A stretch of 64,000 bases of DNA from Haloarcula rara (GTDB taxonomy: Archaea > Halobacteriota > Halobacteria > Halobacteriales > Haloarculaceae): contig NZ_CP119785.1 of NCBI RefSeq assembly GCF_029338235.1, positions 1,054,001 to 1,118,000 of the forward strand, in the 5' to 3' direction. Shown piece after piece: positions 16,755-25,523 of this stretch; within the stretch, counting starts at the first letter, position 1; every line of letters begins with the position of its first letter. The position numbers and the translations under genes are program-made. The notes below the pieces were generated by a model, which saw only the letters and a program-made list of their open reading frames with translations, did not search any database and was not told the DNA's origin.

Positions 16755-16893
16755 ACCCCCCTCTAAATCCGGCTGGCTCTTGGCTTTGTCCCTCATTTGG
16801 CCGGCGTTCGCTCACCAGTGCAGCGTCACGGCTGGGTGTAGAACGGTGTGAGTGTGTCGGTTGTCGAAGAACACAACCGATGTGAAAAAACGA

Positions 16894-18027
16894 CTACGAC
16901 AGCCCGTATCGCTCCGCCAGCGTCGTGTTGCCCGGCAATCTGTCCGTGTAGTTCCAGTACGTCTGCGGGAACTCGTCGGCTGTTACCGTCTCGTATCCGC
17001 TCACATCGTAGAGCGAACTCGCCGGCCCCCACTTTTCCGTGGAGTAGTAATTACCGCTGGATTCAGTACCACTAATTTCGTCGGCGAGTGCCTGTGCTGC
17101 CCACTCTTTCGTGAAGAACGTGGTCCTCACGAGCTCACCAGTCTCGTTATCGACTCCTCTGAAGAAGATGATCTCGGGCAACCACGACTCATCTGTAACT
17201 GAATTGTCCCCCTGCTGAGACTGGTTGAGTAAAGCCTCGTAAGACAGCTGAAACGCCACATCCAATTCATTTCGCTGGGTGAAATTGTAGTCAGCTGGTA
17301 TTTCATAGGTGATGATAGCGTAGTTCTCTGCCGCGTTCGCGGCTATGTTTCCTTTGGTCACATTATAAGGAACATCCCCTTTATCGGTGTACTGATTCAC
17401 TACTATGCCATAACTCTGGGCAGCAAAGAGGTACTGCTCCGTCTCGTTCCACGTGCGGGCATCACCTTCGAGCAGACCCTCCTCATCCTCTATTTTAACT
17501 CGCTCGATATTTATCGTGTAGTTGAACGTCGCATTTTGGTCAACGGAAGTAACCTCAAACGTGTATCCCCCGGTCTGAGTGATATATGCACGGAACAATC
17601 CAGTCTTGTTTCCCGTTTCGTTGCTAACAACTTCAGTGGTGTTGCCATCAGGATTGACGACTCGAATAGCCGGATTCCCGCTTTCGGCTTCCACCGTGAC
17701 GTTCACTGTTTGCCCCTGTACGGCAGCGACCTGCACCGGCTCGTAGTATTTATTCCCGTCGCTGGGGTCGCCGTGGTCGAGCTCCCCAGCGGTGCTGACA
17801 CTACCGTTCTCGGGGACAGACATATTACGGAGGTCAGTACCGTTAGTCCGCTTCTCCTCCGCGTCTGCCTGAACAGGTTCCGGTGTGCTTGTACCTGTCT
17901 CGGTTTCTGTCTCCTTAGTGTTGCCCTCGCCCGAAAGGAGTCCGGTACACCCTGACGTGACGATGAGAGTTGCCAGGAGAACGCTGAGTAGCGCCTGTCG
18001 AGTCGTAATATCAGTGGGTATTTTCAT
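16894..18027 (-). CDS. Secreted lipoprotein, uncharacterised
   Basis: 377 aa. Signal peptide about 1-26 ends in a lipobox (VTSGC) with Cys27 as the probable lipidated residue. A Thr/Glu/Pro-rich linker follows (to about 60), then a beta-rich domain resembling pre-peptidase C-terminal type folds (NVTVEAESGNPAIRVV...GGYTFEVTS) and a second domain. At least ten N-glycosylation sequons (N-x-S/T) are present. The DNA is noticeably more AT-rich than its neighbours, and the promoter area (18030-18080) is very AT-rich with TTTATATAAT, suggesting acquisition by transfer. Function not recognised. Confidence 0.8.
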   Translation of the reverse strand: MKIPTDITTRQALLSVLLATLIVTSGCTGLLSGEGNTKETETETGTSTPEPVQADAEEKRTNGTDLRNMSVPENGSVSTAGELDHGDPSDGNKYYEPVQVAAVQGQTVNVTVEAESGNPAIRVVNPDGNTTEVVSNETGNKTGLFRAYITQTGGYTFEVTSVDQNATFNYTINIERVKIEDEEGLLEGDARTWNETEQYLFAAQSYGIVVNQYTDKGDVPYNVTKGNIAANAAENYAIITYEIPADYNFTQRNELDVAFQLSYEALLNQSQQGDNSVTDESWLPEIIFFRGVDNETGELVRTTFFTKEWAAQALADEISGTESSGNYYSTEKWGPASSLYDVSGYETVTADEFPQTYWNYTDRLPGNTTLAERYGLS

Positions 18028-18124
18028 TGCTTGCTTTGTTTTATTACTGCCTATTTTTGCCTTATTATATAAATGTCGAGAAAATTGTCAGTGTGAAACG
18101 GACACCTGAGAACTTCGATTCAGG

Positions 18125-19516
18125 TTAGACCAGTGGGTCGAAAATACCGCCGTCACCGAAGCCACCACCATCGTCACTGTTGCCGTCGTCACTGCTATCC
18201 GATTTTCCGCCGTCGTCACTGCTATCCGATTTTCCGCCGTCGTCACTGCTATCCGATTTTCCGCCGTCGTCACTGCTATCCGATTTTCCGCTGTCGTCAC
18301 TGCTATCCGATTTTCCGCTGTCGTCACTGCTATCCGATTTTCCGCTGTCGTCACTGCTATCCGATTTTCCGCTGTCGTCACTGCTATCCGATTTTCCGCT
18401 GTCGTCACTGCTATCCGATTTTCCGTCGCCAAGGCCGGGGAGAGCCGAGTCTCCACCAAGGCCGGGGAGAGCCGAGTCTCCGCCAAATCCGGGGAGATCC
18501 GAGTCTCCACCAAGGCCGGGGAGAGCCGAGTCTCCGCCAAATCCGGGGAGATCCGAGTCTCCACCAAATCCGGGGGCGTCCGGCTCCTCCACTGCGTTCC
18601 CCTCATCGTTAATAAACATATCCGTCCGATGTTTCTCGTCAACGTTGTCGGCCCCATCTTCAATTGTATATCCGCTGCCCGGTCTCTCTTTCACGCTCGG
18701 CGCGTCGGTGTCGATAGCAGTGAGCTGACCGTCGATATAGGTCTTGACCTTGCCGTCGTTGTCTCCATCGGCGATTATCTTCTCCCCGTTCTCGAGAGTG
18801 TATCGCATATCAGCACCGCACCCTTGGTTGGGACATTCGGGGTCGTAGCTGCCAGTGCCAATGACGCCATCACCACCACCAACACTCCCAACCGAAACCC
18901 GATGCGTCGCGCTGCCGCGATTTCCGAGCGTGTCGTAGGCCACGGCGCGGACGGACGGTGTCCCGGTCTCGTCGAAGGAGTGCGTGAACGAGCGGTTCGC
19001 CGCCGAGCCGTTCAACGAGTCCCGCTCGACGACGCTGCCGTTGACCAACCACGTCAGCGTCTGGAGTGACGCTTCCTCGGCCGAGACGTTCGCGGTGAAC
19101 GTCGCATTGCTACCCGACGCCGTCGCGGTCGGACCGGAAACCGAAACGTCGGGCCCGCTCTCGTTAGTCGTGGTGACATAGAGCGTATCCGAGCGGGTCG
19201 CGCCGTCGTCGTCGGTGACGGTTAGTGTCACCGTGTACTGGCCCAGCGCAGTGGCGTCGAACTCCGTCCGGTTGCAGTTTTCACAGTCCGGCGATATCGT
19301 CCCGCCACTGGGTGTCTCGATAGTCCAGGAGACGTTCGTAATCTCACCGTCGGGGTCCCGCGAGGCGGTCCCGTCCAGGTACACCGTCGAGTTGACCGGG
19401 ACCGTCTGGTCGACGCCCGCTTCGGGCATCGGTGCGGTGTTGTCCGCCGCAGCGGCGATACCACTCGTCGAGAACAGTACGACAGCCGCGAGCAGCAGGA
19501 GGGCTCCGACGCGCAT
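18125..19516 (-). CDS. PKD-domain surface protein with 9-residue repeat tail
   Basis: 463 aa. Signal peptide 1-24 (MRVGALLLLAAVVLFSTSGI AAAA). Residues about 28-118 are a PKD domain (AGVDQTVPVNSTVYLDGTAS, ITNVSWTIETPSGG, YTVTLTVTDDDGA), 122-210 a second Ig-like domain, 211-310 a linker, 315-364 five and a half PG(F/L)GGDS(A/D)L repeats, 366-446 nine KSDSSDD(S/G)G repeats, and an end GGGFGDGGIFDPLV. No transmembrane anchor or PGF-CTERM tail follows, so it may be released or held by another protein. A TATA (TTTATAAAAT, 19541-19550) lies about 29 nt before the ATG. An extracellular adhesive or matrix role is inferred. Confidence 0.85.
   Translation of the reverse strand: MRVGALLLLAAVVLFSTSGIAAAADNTAPMPEAGVDQTVPVNSTVYLDGTASRDPDGEITNVSWTIETPSGGTISPDCENCNRTEFDATALGQYTVTLTVTDDDGATRSDTLYVTTTNESGPDVSVSGPTATASGSNATFTANVSAEEASLQTLTWLVNGSVVERDSLNGSAANRSFTHSFDETGTPSVRAVAYDTLGNRGSATHRVSVGSVGGGDGVIGTGSYDPECPNQGCGADMRYTLENGEKIIADGDNDGKVKTYIDGQLTAIDTDAPSVKERPGSGYTIEDGADNVDEKHRTDMFINDEGNAVEEPDAPGFGGDSDLPGFGGDSALPGLGGDSDLPGFGGDSALPGLGGDSALPGLGDGKSDSSDDSGKSDSSDDSGKSDSSDDSGKSDSSDDSGKSDSSDDSGKSDSSDDGGKSDSSDDGGKSDSSDDGGKSDSSDDGNSDDGGGFGDGGIFDPLV
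18179..18421. repeat. 27-bp tandem repeats, nine units (KSDSSDD repeats)
   Basis: Nine in-frame 27-bp units encode KSDSSDD(S/G)G. Adjacent units are nearly identical at DNA level, differing mainly at one base that changes Ser to Gly, so the array has expanded recently and copy number is likely to vary between strains. Confidence 0.95.
18425..18574. repeat. 27-bp tandem repeats, about 5.5 units (PGxGGDS repeats)
   Basis: A second in-frame 27-bp array just upstream in the coding sense encodes PGFGGDSDL or PGLGGDSAL. Its period is the same as the adjacent array, but the sequence is unrelated. Higher-order alternation of the F/D and L/A versions suggests duplication of two-unit blocks. Confidence 0.92.
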
Positions 19517-19660
19517 TGCCGGTAACTGGCCGTCGAATCCTTTATAAAATTACGGACAGCATCGATGAAACGAATATGGCGGATTCGACGGAAGCGGCGG
19601 TATCACCCCCCGGCAACCGACGGGCAGGGTTTAAGTATGCCACGGCAACATTGACTGACA

Positions 19661-20509
19661 ATGGGTCTCAAATGCTCCGTCATCGGGCACAAGTACGGTG
19701 AGGCGGAAGTCGAACGCGAACGGGAGGAACAGGGCAGCGAGGTCGTCATCACGATTCAGGAACGTGAGACCTGCAAGCGCTGCGGGAAGACGCGTATCGT
19801 CTCGGAGAACAAGGAAGTGACCGCTATCGAGACACCGTCGGACATCGCCGGGGACATGATCGACGACGCGGAGCCGACGGCCGACGAGACGGCGGACGGT
19901 GACGGGGCGTCGGTCGAGGAAGATCCGTCCGACGACGCGACGCCGGAGGACGAAACAGCCCCGGAGGCGGACGAACAGGAGCCAGCGGTGTCGGGCGAGC
20001 GTGACGATATCGACGATAGCACCGTCGATGCCGTGGACCCCGACGCCGACGATGCGGAGATACTCGACGACGATGACGAGGAGGCGCCCGCTGGTGGGGA
20101 CAGCGAACTCGAGAACCCGTCGACCGAGGTGTCGGTGGCCGACGGTGAGGAGCTGGACGCCGAGGAACCAGCGGTCGCGAGCGACCCGGAGTCCGACGAC
20201 GGCGTGATAATCGACGGCGACGACGAGGGCGACTCCGTGGTCGACGACCGGGAGCCGGGCGAGTGGCCCGACGAACCCGACAACGACGGCGACGACTGGA
20301 CGCCCGAGACGGTGGCCACCGGGGCGGACGAAGATGACGAGGAGTCGTCAGAGGTCGAGCCGTTCGGCGGAACGGGCATGACGGTCCCGAACGGGCAGTT
20401 CATCTGTCCCGAGTGTGACTTCACCACCGACGTGGCCTCGAGCTCGCTGCGGGCGGGCGATTTCTGTCCCGAGTGTCACAAAGGGGCACTCGAAACCACC
20501 GCGGAGTGA
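19661..20509 (+). CDS. Acidic protein with terminal zinc fingers (DUF7093-like)
   Basis: 282 aa. The N-terminal 60 residues (MGLKCSVIGHKYGEAEVERE...ETCKRCGKTRIVSENKEVT) contain a CKRC knuckle; the C-terminus (QFICPECDFTTDVASSSL...DFCPECHKGAL) contains two CPEC knuckles. Between them lie about 170 residues that are nearly half Asp/Glu and probably disordered. The architecture, zinc domains joined by an acidic linker, suggests a nucleic-acid or protein adaptor. A TATA-like GTTTAAGT is about 30 nt before the ATG. It resembles a haloarchaeal DUF family (number from memory). Function unknown. Confidence 0.78.
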   Translation: MGLKCSVIGHKYGEAEVEREREEQGSEVVITIQERETCKRCGKTRIVSENKEVTAIETPSDIAGDMIDDAEPTADETADGDGASVEEDPSDDATPEDETAPEADEQEPAVSGERDDIDDSTVDAVDPDADDAEILDDDDEEAPAGGDSELENPSTEVSVADGEELDAEEPAVASDPESDDGVIIDGDDEGDSVVDDREPGEWPDEPDNDGDDWTPETVATGADEDDEESSEVEPFGGTGMTVPNGQFICPECDFTTDVASSSLRAGDFCPECHKGALETTAE

Positions 20510-20547
20510 ACGCAAAGGGTAAGACGGCGCCTTGCAAAACGACGCCC

Positions 20548-20940
20548 ATGCGAGAGTACAAGATGCGACGCGGCGAGCACCTCGAAGACCGCGTCCCGGA
20601 CATGGAAGCGTTCGTCGAGGAGTACTTCGGTCCAGTAACCGATACGGAGGAACACAACGGTAGTGACCTCCTGGTCGTCGACGAACCCGACAATCCGGTC
20701 TTCGAGCGCGTCGTCGCCGGCACCGTCTCCTACGGGAGCAAGAAGGACAAGCTGGCGCTGCACATCGACGAGCGCCCGGCCGAGGAGGTCATCGCCGAGG
20801 GCCACGTCGACGCCGCCGAAGACGCCGTCAGCAAGAAGAACAACTTCCTCGAAGAGGCGACCGGTCGCGACGCCAAGGCCCGGCGGGACTCGCTAAAGCG
20901 CGACGTCGAGGACGACGCCGACGCGCCCGACAACGTCTGA
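20548..20940 (+). CDS. Conserved haloarchaeal protein (DUF5611-like)
   Basis: 130 aa. MREYKMRRGEHLEDRVPDME starts the conserved N-terminus; the centre (NPVFERVVAGTVSYGSKKDKLALHIDERPAEEVIAEG) alternates strands and helices; and the C-terminal 40 residues are helical and charged (DAVSKKNNFLEEATGRDAKARRDSLKRDVED). No membrane segment or known catalytic motif is seen. It follows the zinc/acidic gene by 38 nt on the same strand and may be co-transcribed. Function unknown. Confidence 0.75.
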   Translation: MREYKMRRGEHLEDRVPDMEAFVEEYFGPVTDTEEHNGSDLLVVDEPDNPVFERVVAGTVSYGSKKDKLALHIDERPAEEVIAEGHVDAAEDAVSKKNNFLEEATGRDAKARRDSLKRDVEDDADAPDNV

Positions 20941-21309
20941 TTGGTCAGTTTACCCGTTTGTCGGTGACCGTTCCGGGGACCGAGCATACTGGGACCTGAT
21001 GACACCACGCTGTACAGACGCCGCTTGTCGCTATCGGCAATGAGACACTGCCGATATGCCTAAATATCTCCGTGACATACGTTCACATACGCCCCGCCGG
21101 AGGCGAACTGAAGTATCCGGACCACCGACGGACCCGCGGTCCTGCGGGTGCGTTCCCCCTGTCATAGTTTGTCCGCTCCGCCGGAAGCGGCCCCAATCCG
21201 GCCACTTTGGCACGTCCGTTTTTCCGCTCTCTCGACCGTCGGCAGTCGACACGGCGTGAACGTCGTATGAGCGATAGCGACGGTCGGCCGGGCTGGTGCC
21301 GTGCGCGCC
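20941..21309. other. 369-nt gap between convergent genes, one hairpin
   Basis: This is the gap between the DUF5611-like gene and the convergent ABC permease. The only clear structure is an 8-bp inverted repeat (TATCGGCA at 21032-21039, TGCCGATA at 21049-21056, 9-nt loop), followed by TAAATATC. A 67-codon plus-strand frame from 21056 lacks the acidic composition of real genes here. No RNA gene was recognised. Confidence 0.5.
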
Positions 21310-22077
21310 CTACTCGGCGAGCCCGTAGCCCCGTTTGAACAGCAGGAGGTCGATCGCCAGCACGACCACGGTCACGCCGGTCAGGACGACCAGCGAGGTG
21401 TTCGGGTCGATTTCCGTGACCCCGATCATCCCGTAGCGGACGCCGTTGACCATGTAGACCATCGGGTTGAGCAAGGAGACGTTCCGCCAGAGCGGCGGCA
21501 GGACGTCGAGCGAGTAGAACACCGCCCCGAAGAACACCAGCGGCCGGAGGATGAACTGGTTCATCACGGTGAGGTAGTCGAAGTCGCTCGCCCAGAGCCC
21601 GCCAATGACGCCGAGGCCGCCAAATAGCGTGGTGATAATCAGCAGGAAGGCGACCAGATACAGTGGATTGGCGACGGGGACGGACGTGAACACCAGTCCC
21701 ACACCGACAATCAGCAGGGAGGTGACGATCCCTCTGAGCGCGCTCGCCGAGACGTAGGCCGTCACCATACTGCGATTCGACATCGGCGAGGTCAGCACCG
21801 CCTGAATGTAGTCGTTCCACCGCCCGTGGAAGATAGTAAAGGAGGCGTTCTCGAAGCTATCCGAGATAGCCCCAAGAACCACCAGCCCCGGCAGGACGAA
21901 CTGGAGGTAGCTCACGCCCGCAATCTCCCCGATTCGGTTGCCGAGTATCACACCGAACACGGCGAAATACAGCGTGTTCGTGATAATCGGTGGCAGGAAC
22001 GTGTTGTACGGGCGTCGCACGAACCGGAGGATTTCACGACGTACCAGCGTCGCGAACTGGATCGTGTTCGTGTTCAC
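21310..22077 (-). CDS. ABC-2 type transporter permease
   Basis: 255 aa with six hydrophobic segments typical of ABC-2 permeases (FLPPIITNTLYFAVFGVILGNRIG, YLQFVLPGLVVLGAISDSFENASFTIFHGRWNDYIQAVLTSPMS read along the chain, ILRPLVFFGAVFYSLDVLPPLWR). The RWNDYIQAVLTSPMSN segment is the conserved cytosolic coupling helix. The start is GTG, overlapping the ATPase stop in GTGA, so the two genes are coupled. It is similar to daunorubicin/NodJ-type exporters. The substrate is unknown. Confidence 0.92.
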   Translation of the reverse strand: MNTNTIQFATLVRREILRFVRRPYNTFLPPIITNTLYFAVFGVILGNRIGEIAGVSYLQFVLPGLVVLGAISDSFENASFTIFHGRWNDYIQAVLTSPMSNRSMVTAYVSASALRGIVTSLLIVGVGLVFTSVPVANPLYLVAFLLIITTLFGGLGVIGGLWASDFDYLTVMNQFILRPLVFFGAVFYSLDVLPPLWRNVSLLNPMVYMVNGVRYGMIGVTEIDPNTSLVVLTGVTVVVLAIDLLLFKRGYGLAE

Positions 22078-23018
22078 GCCGACACCTCCGCGAACTCGCG
22101 GTCGTCACGGGTCAGGTTCACGAACACCTCTTCGAGGGAGGCCCGGCGGATGTCAAGCGAGATGACGGTGTGGCCCTGGCGTTCGAGTTCGCGCATGAGG
22201 CCGGGGGCGGTCTGACTCCCGCCGGCAGCGGTGACGCTGAGGCCGTCGTCGGTGACGGCCACCTCGGAGACACCCTCGACGTCGAGTCGCGGCGCGGTGC
22301 GTGGCGGGTCGGCCAGCCCGATGTCGATGGTGTCGGTGCCCCGGGCCATCAGTTCGTCCGGGGCGGCGACCTCGACTTTCCGGCCCGAATCCATGATGGC
22401 GACGCGGTCACAGAGCCGCTCGGCCTCCTCGATGTAGTGGGTCGTCAGCAGGATGGTGGTCCCCTCGTCGTTCATCCGGTTGATGATGTCCCAGAGGTCG
22501 TGGCGTAGCTGAACGTCGACGCCGGCCGTGGGCTCGTCCAGAATCAGCAGGTCGGGGTTCGAGACCAGTGCGCGTGCGAGGACGAAGCGGCGTTTCATCC
22601 CGCCCGAGAGCCAGTCGAAGCGGGTGTCGCGTTTCTCCCAGATGCCCACGGTTTTCAGGGCCTCCTCGGCCCGGCGACTGGCCTCCTCGCTACCGATACC
22701 GTGATAGCCGGCCTTGTGCTCTAGAACTTCGATGATAGGGAAGAAGCGGTCGACATTGAACTCCTGGGGCGCCAGGCCGATGCGGTCGCGTGCCTCGCGG
22801 TAGTCGTCCTCGACGTCGTAGCCGAAGACCTCGGCGGTGCCGCTGTTCTTTTTCACGAGGCCGACGAGCGTGTTGATGAACGTCGTCTTGCCAGCGCCGT
22901 TGGGACCGAGTAATCCGAAGAACTCGCCGCGGTCGACAGTCAGGTCCAGCCCGTCTAACGCCTGCACGTCGCCGTAGTTCTTGCGTAACTCCCGTGTTCG
23001 AATAGCCAGTTCCGTCAT
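22074..23018 (-). CDS. ABC-2 type transporter ATP-binding protein
   Basis: 314 aa. Walker A GPNGAGKTT (38-46), Q-loop APQEF, signature LSGGMKRR, Walker B LLILDEPTAGVD, H-loop TTHYIEEAE. The C-terminal region of about 70 residues beyond the ATPase core is the regulatory extension seen in DrrA/NodI-type proteins. The start MTELAIRTREL was chosen over a 17-residue extension. It forms an exporter with the overlapping permease gene. Confidence 0.93.
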   Translation of the reverse strand: MTELAIRTRELRKNYGDVQALDGLDLTVDRGEFFGLLGPNGAGKTTFINTLVGLVKKNSGTAEVFGYDVEDDYREARDRIGLAPQEFNVDRFFPIIEVLEHKAGYHGIGSEEASRRAEEALKTVGIWEKRDTRFDWLSGGMKRRFVLARALVSNPDLLILDEPTAGVDVQLRHDLWDIINRMNDEGTTILLTTHYIEEAERLCDRVAIMDSGRKVEVAAPDELMARGTDTIDIGLADPPRTAPRLDVEGVSEVAVTDDGLSVTAAGGSQTAPGLMRELERQGHTVISLDIRRASLEEVFVNLTRDDREFAEVSA

Positions 23019-23099
23019 TGCCGTCCCTATCGGCCCAGCACCGAAAAGCACATTGGACCGCTCCGCCAATGACAGCCGTGTCAGCCGGTGACGCGGGTG

Positions 23100-23459
23100 T
23101 TACTGACCCAGCCGCTCGCGGGAGACGGTGACTCCGGCGGGCGTGATGATGAGCTGGTCGTCGTCCTTCTGGACGATGTCGCCGCCGACCTCGTCGGCGA
23201 CCTGCTTGAGCTCGTCGCTGATGCGTTCCATCGTGGTGTCCTGCGTGGAGTGGCGCGTGATGTCGGCCACAACGATGTCGCCGTCGTAGACGGCGTCTTT
23301 GATGTCGATGACGTCTTTCGACCCGCTGATTCGGGCGATGCGTACCTGTCGCTCGGACTCGACGGCCCCGGTGTCGAAGTTGTCGGCGTTCAGTTCGACG
23401 TAGTCGTCCGTCTTCCGGGACGGCCCCGACTCGCCGAGAATCTTGCTCATTAGTCCCAT
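23100..23459 (-). CDS. sepF: Archaeal cell-division protein SepF
   Basis: 119 aa. Archaeal SepF anchors FtsZ to the membrane at the division site. The N-terminus MGLMSKILGESG is a short amphipathic membrane-targeting helix, followed by the linker DDYVELNADNFD and the SepF core (VRIARISGSKDVIDIKDAVYDGDIVVADI...ISDELKQVADEVGGDIVQKDDDQLIITPAGVTV, read in segments). The open frame extends 15 residues upstream, but MGLMSKIL matches known archaeal SepF starts. It is about 90 nt from the PUA gene on the same strand. Confidence 0.92.
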   Translation of the reverse strand: MGLMSKILGESGPSRKTDDYVELNADNFDTGAVESERQVRIARISGSKDVIDIKDAVYDGDIVVADITRHSTQDTTMERISDELKQVADEVGGDIVQKDDDQLIITPAGVTVSRERLGQ

Positions 23460-23548
23460 ATCACGGAGAGCGGGCGCTACCCGTTTCAACTTTACGTCAG
23501 ACATGATGGTCGAGCTGGATATATGCCCTGAACAGCGGGCAGGTCCGC

Positions 23549-24073
23549 CTACACCGAGAACTCGAAGAGGTCGTCCCCGACGTGGTGGATGGACTCGACG
23601 ACCTTCCCCGACTCGCCGACCATATCCGACCCGTCGGTCCTCGCACGGCCGATAGCGAGGAACTTCCCGTGGGCCTCCTCGTTGATGGCGACCAGGTCAC
23701 CGTCGCTGATGTCGTCGTCGGCCTCGGTGATGCCGGGGCGCATGATGTCGGCACCGTCGGAGACAAAGGAGATAGCGCCGGTGTCGACGGTGACGACGTG
23801 TTTCTCGGGCGGGTGGACGTTGGCGCCCTGGACCGTGAGAAACGGTTCGGCTCCGGCGGCGTTGCCGCCTCCGTCCGAGGCCCCCTGGGCCTCGCTCTCG
23901 ACGTAGAGCACGAACGGCTCGCCGTCGACGAGGACAACGTCCCAGTCGCTGTCCTCGAACTCGACTTTCTCGAAGCTGTCGGCGTCCAGTTCGACGCCGA
24001 GGTTGTCCGCGAGCGCGTCGGCGATGTCGTCGACCGCGTCCGAGCGGAGGTGGTGGCGAGATTTGACGTTCAT
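23549..24073 (-). CDS. PUA-domain RNA-binding protein
   Basis: 174 aa. The C-terminal half is a PUA domain (VTVDTGAISFVSDGADIMRPGITEADDDISDGDLVAINEE read in segments, then GKFLAIGRA), and the N-terminal half is a pre-PUA domain (MNVKSRHHLRSDAVDDIADALADNLG). This matches the archaeal MCT-1/Tma20-like proteins linked to translation. An Ala/Gly/Ser-rich insertion (EAQGASDGGGNAAGAEP, about 82-98) separates the domains. It is divergent from the cobalamin-binding protein gene. Confidence 0.9.
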   Translation of the reverse strand: MNVKSRHHLRSDAVDDIADALADNLGVELDADSFEKVEFEDSDWDVVLVDGEPFVLYVESEAQGASDGGGNAAGAEPFLTVQGANVHPPEKHVVTVDTGAISFVSDGADIMRPGITEADDDISDGDLVAINEEAHGKFLAIGRARTDGSDMVGESGKVVESIHHVGDDLFEFSV

Positions 24074-24161
24074 ACGAGCGACTGCGCGGTCAGGGGGCGT
24101 AAGCGTAACGAAGGCACGGGAGCGACGCGAGTCTTTAGACCCACCCGCCCGTAGGACCCCC

Positions 24162-25073
24162 ATGCGCGTCGTCACCCTGCTGCCGTCCGCCACGGAGATC
24201 GTCTACGCGCTCGGGGTCGAGCCGGTCGGGGTCTCACACGAGTGTGACTACCCGCCGGCGGCCCGCGAGCAGCCTTCGGTCAACCGCTCCCGGGTAGACC
24301 CGGAGGCCTCGAGCAGCGAGATAAACGAGCAGGTCGCCGAGGCTGAAGACGGCGACGGCGTCTACGCCGTCGACCGTGAGGCGCTCGCGGCAGTCGACCC
24401 CGACGTCGTCATTACGCAGGGAGTCTGTGACGTCTGTGCCGTCGACCACGTGCTGGTCGAAGCTGCCGTCGCGGAGCTCGGCCTGGAGGCCGAGGTACTG
24501 ACGCTGGACATCCACAGCCTCGACGGCCTCTTCGAGAGCATCCACCGCGTCGGCGCAGCAATCGACCGCGACGAGCGGGCGACAGAGCTCGTGGCGAACC
24601 TCCGGGAACGGGTGGCCGCCGTCGAGACGACCGCCGCGCAGGCGAGCGAGACGCCCAGCGTCGCCGTGCTGGACTGGCTGGACCCGGTGATGGTCGCGGG
24701 CCACTGGGTTCCCGAGATGGTCGAGCTGGCGGGTGGCGAGTACGGCATGGCCGAGCGCGGGGCGCACTCTCGCCCCCGCGAATGGGACGAGGTCAGGGCG
24801 TACGACCCCGACGTGCTGGTGGCCGCGCCCTGCGGGTTCGACATCGACCAGACCCACGAGAACCTCACTGACGTTACCGAGCGACCCGGCTTCGACGACC
24901 TCCGGGCGGTGCGCGAGGGGCGAGCCTACGTCGTGGACGGGCACCACTACGTGAACCGGTCGGGCCCCCGGCTGGTCGACACGCTGGAGTTTCTGGCGGC
25001 GCTGTGTCACCCCGACCTGTTCGACTCGCCACCGCGGGACGCCGTGGCCGAGCTGGCGCCGCTGCGCGCCTGA
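24162..25073 (+). CDS. Cobalamin-binding protein (BtuF-like, no signal peptide)
   Basis: 303 aa. The MRVVTLLPSATEIVYALG start and the VGVSHECDYPP, VITQGVCDVCAVDH and DIHSLDGLFESI blocks are those of the BtuF/FepB periplasmic-binding fold, in the subgroup annotated as cobalamin-binding. There is no signal peptide or lipobox, so the protein is cytosolic, as in other archaeal versions, and may sense or store corrinoid rather than import it. The Cys pair in VCDVC is a possible ligand site. A TATA-like CTTTAGA lies near 24132. No cobalamin genes flank it. Confidence 0.85.
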   Translation: MRVVTLLPSATEIVYALGVEPVGVSHECDYPPAAREQPSVNRSRVDPEASSSEINEQVAEAEDGDGVYAVDREALAAVDPDVVITQGVCDVCAVDHVLVEAAVAELGLEAEVLTLDIHSLDGLFESIHRVGAAIDRDERATELVANLRERVAAVETTAAQASETPSVAVLDWLDPVMVAGHWVPEMVELAGGEYGMAERGAHSRPREWDEVRAYDPDVLVAAPCGFDIDQTHENLTDVTERPGFDDLRAVREGRAYVVDGHHYVNRSGPRLVDTLEFLAALCHPDLFDSPPRDAVAELAPLRA

Positions 25074-25082
25074 AAACAGCGT

Positions 25083-25448
25083 TCAGAGGGGTGCAGCCGA
25101 GAGCGCAACGTAGAGGTTTATCGCGACGACGCCGGAGCCCACGCCGAGGAGCCCGCCGAGCAGGAACCGCCACCGCGGCAGTTGTTCGACGTCCTCCTGG
25201 TATCTGAAGAGGACGAGCCCCACGACCAGCATGACGGCGCCTTTCAGCGCGACGACCAGAAGTGGGTCGCGGGCCAGCAGCGTCCGCACCAGCGGGTTCG
25301 CCTCGGCCCAGAGGCCGGTAAAGTGCAGCGCGGCGAACGTCGAAAGTAGGTCGCCAGTCCCCCAGACGAACACGATGCCGAAGACGAGTTCGACGTAGTC
25401 GGGGCGTTGCAGCCGGCCGGCGAGGGTTCGAGGCGACGAGGTGGACAT
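25083..25448 (-). CDS. Small four-helix membrane protein (DUF5658-like)
   Basis: 121 aa with hydrophobic segments YVELVFGIVFVWGTGDLLSTF, LLVVALKGAVMLVVGLVLF and FLLGGLLGVGSGVVAINLYVAL. The GTGDLLSTF...AEANP motif (helix end, Asp, then Glu-Ala-Asn-Pro) is typical of small DUF5658-type proteins; the family number is from memory. The start MSTSSPRT was preferred over MQRSRRAF, nine codons earlier. Function unknown. Confidence 0.75.
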   Translation of the reverse strand: MSTSSPRTLAGRLQRPDYVELVFGIVFVWGTGDLLSTFAALHFTGLWAEANPLVRTLLARDPLLVVALKGAVMLVVGLVLFRYQEDVEQLPRWRFLLGGLLGVGSGVVAINLYVALSAAPL

Positions 25449-25523
25449 TGAGAACGCTCTACGACTACGTTGCAAATTCCGAACTGTAAAGCTCCGCTCC
25501 CAGTTATCGGCCGTGAGAACTGG

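Noticed and set aside
21056-21259. 67-codon plus-strand frame in the 20.9-21.3 kb gap
   Set aside because: Basic, Pro/Arg-rich, no promoter at a correct distance and no domain; it also lies antisense to another shadow frame.
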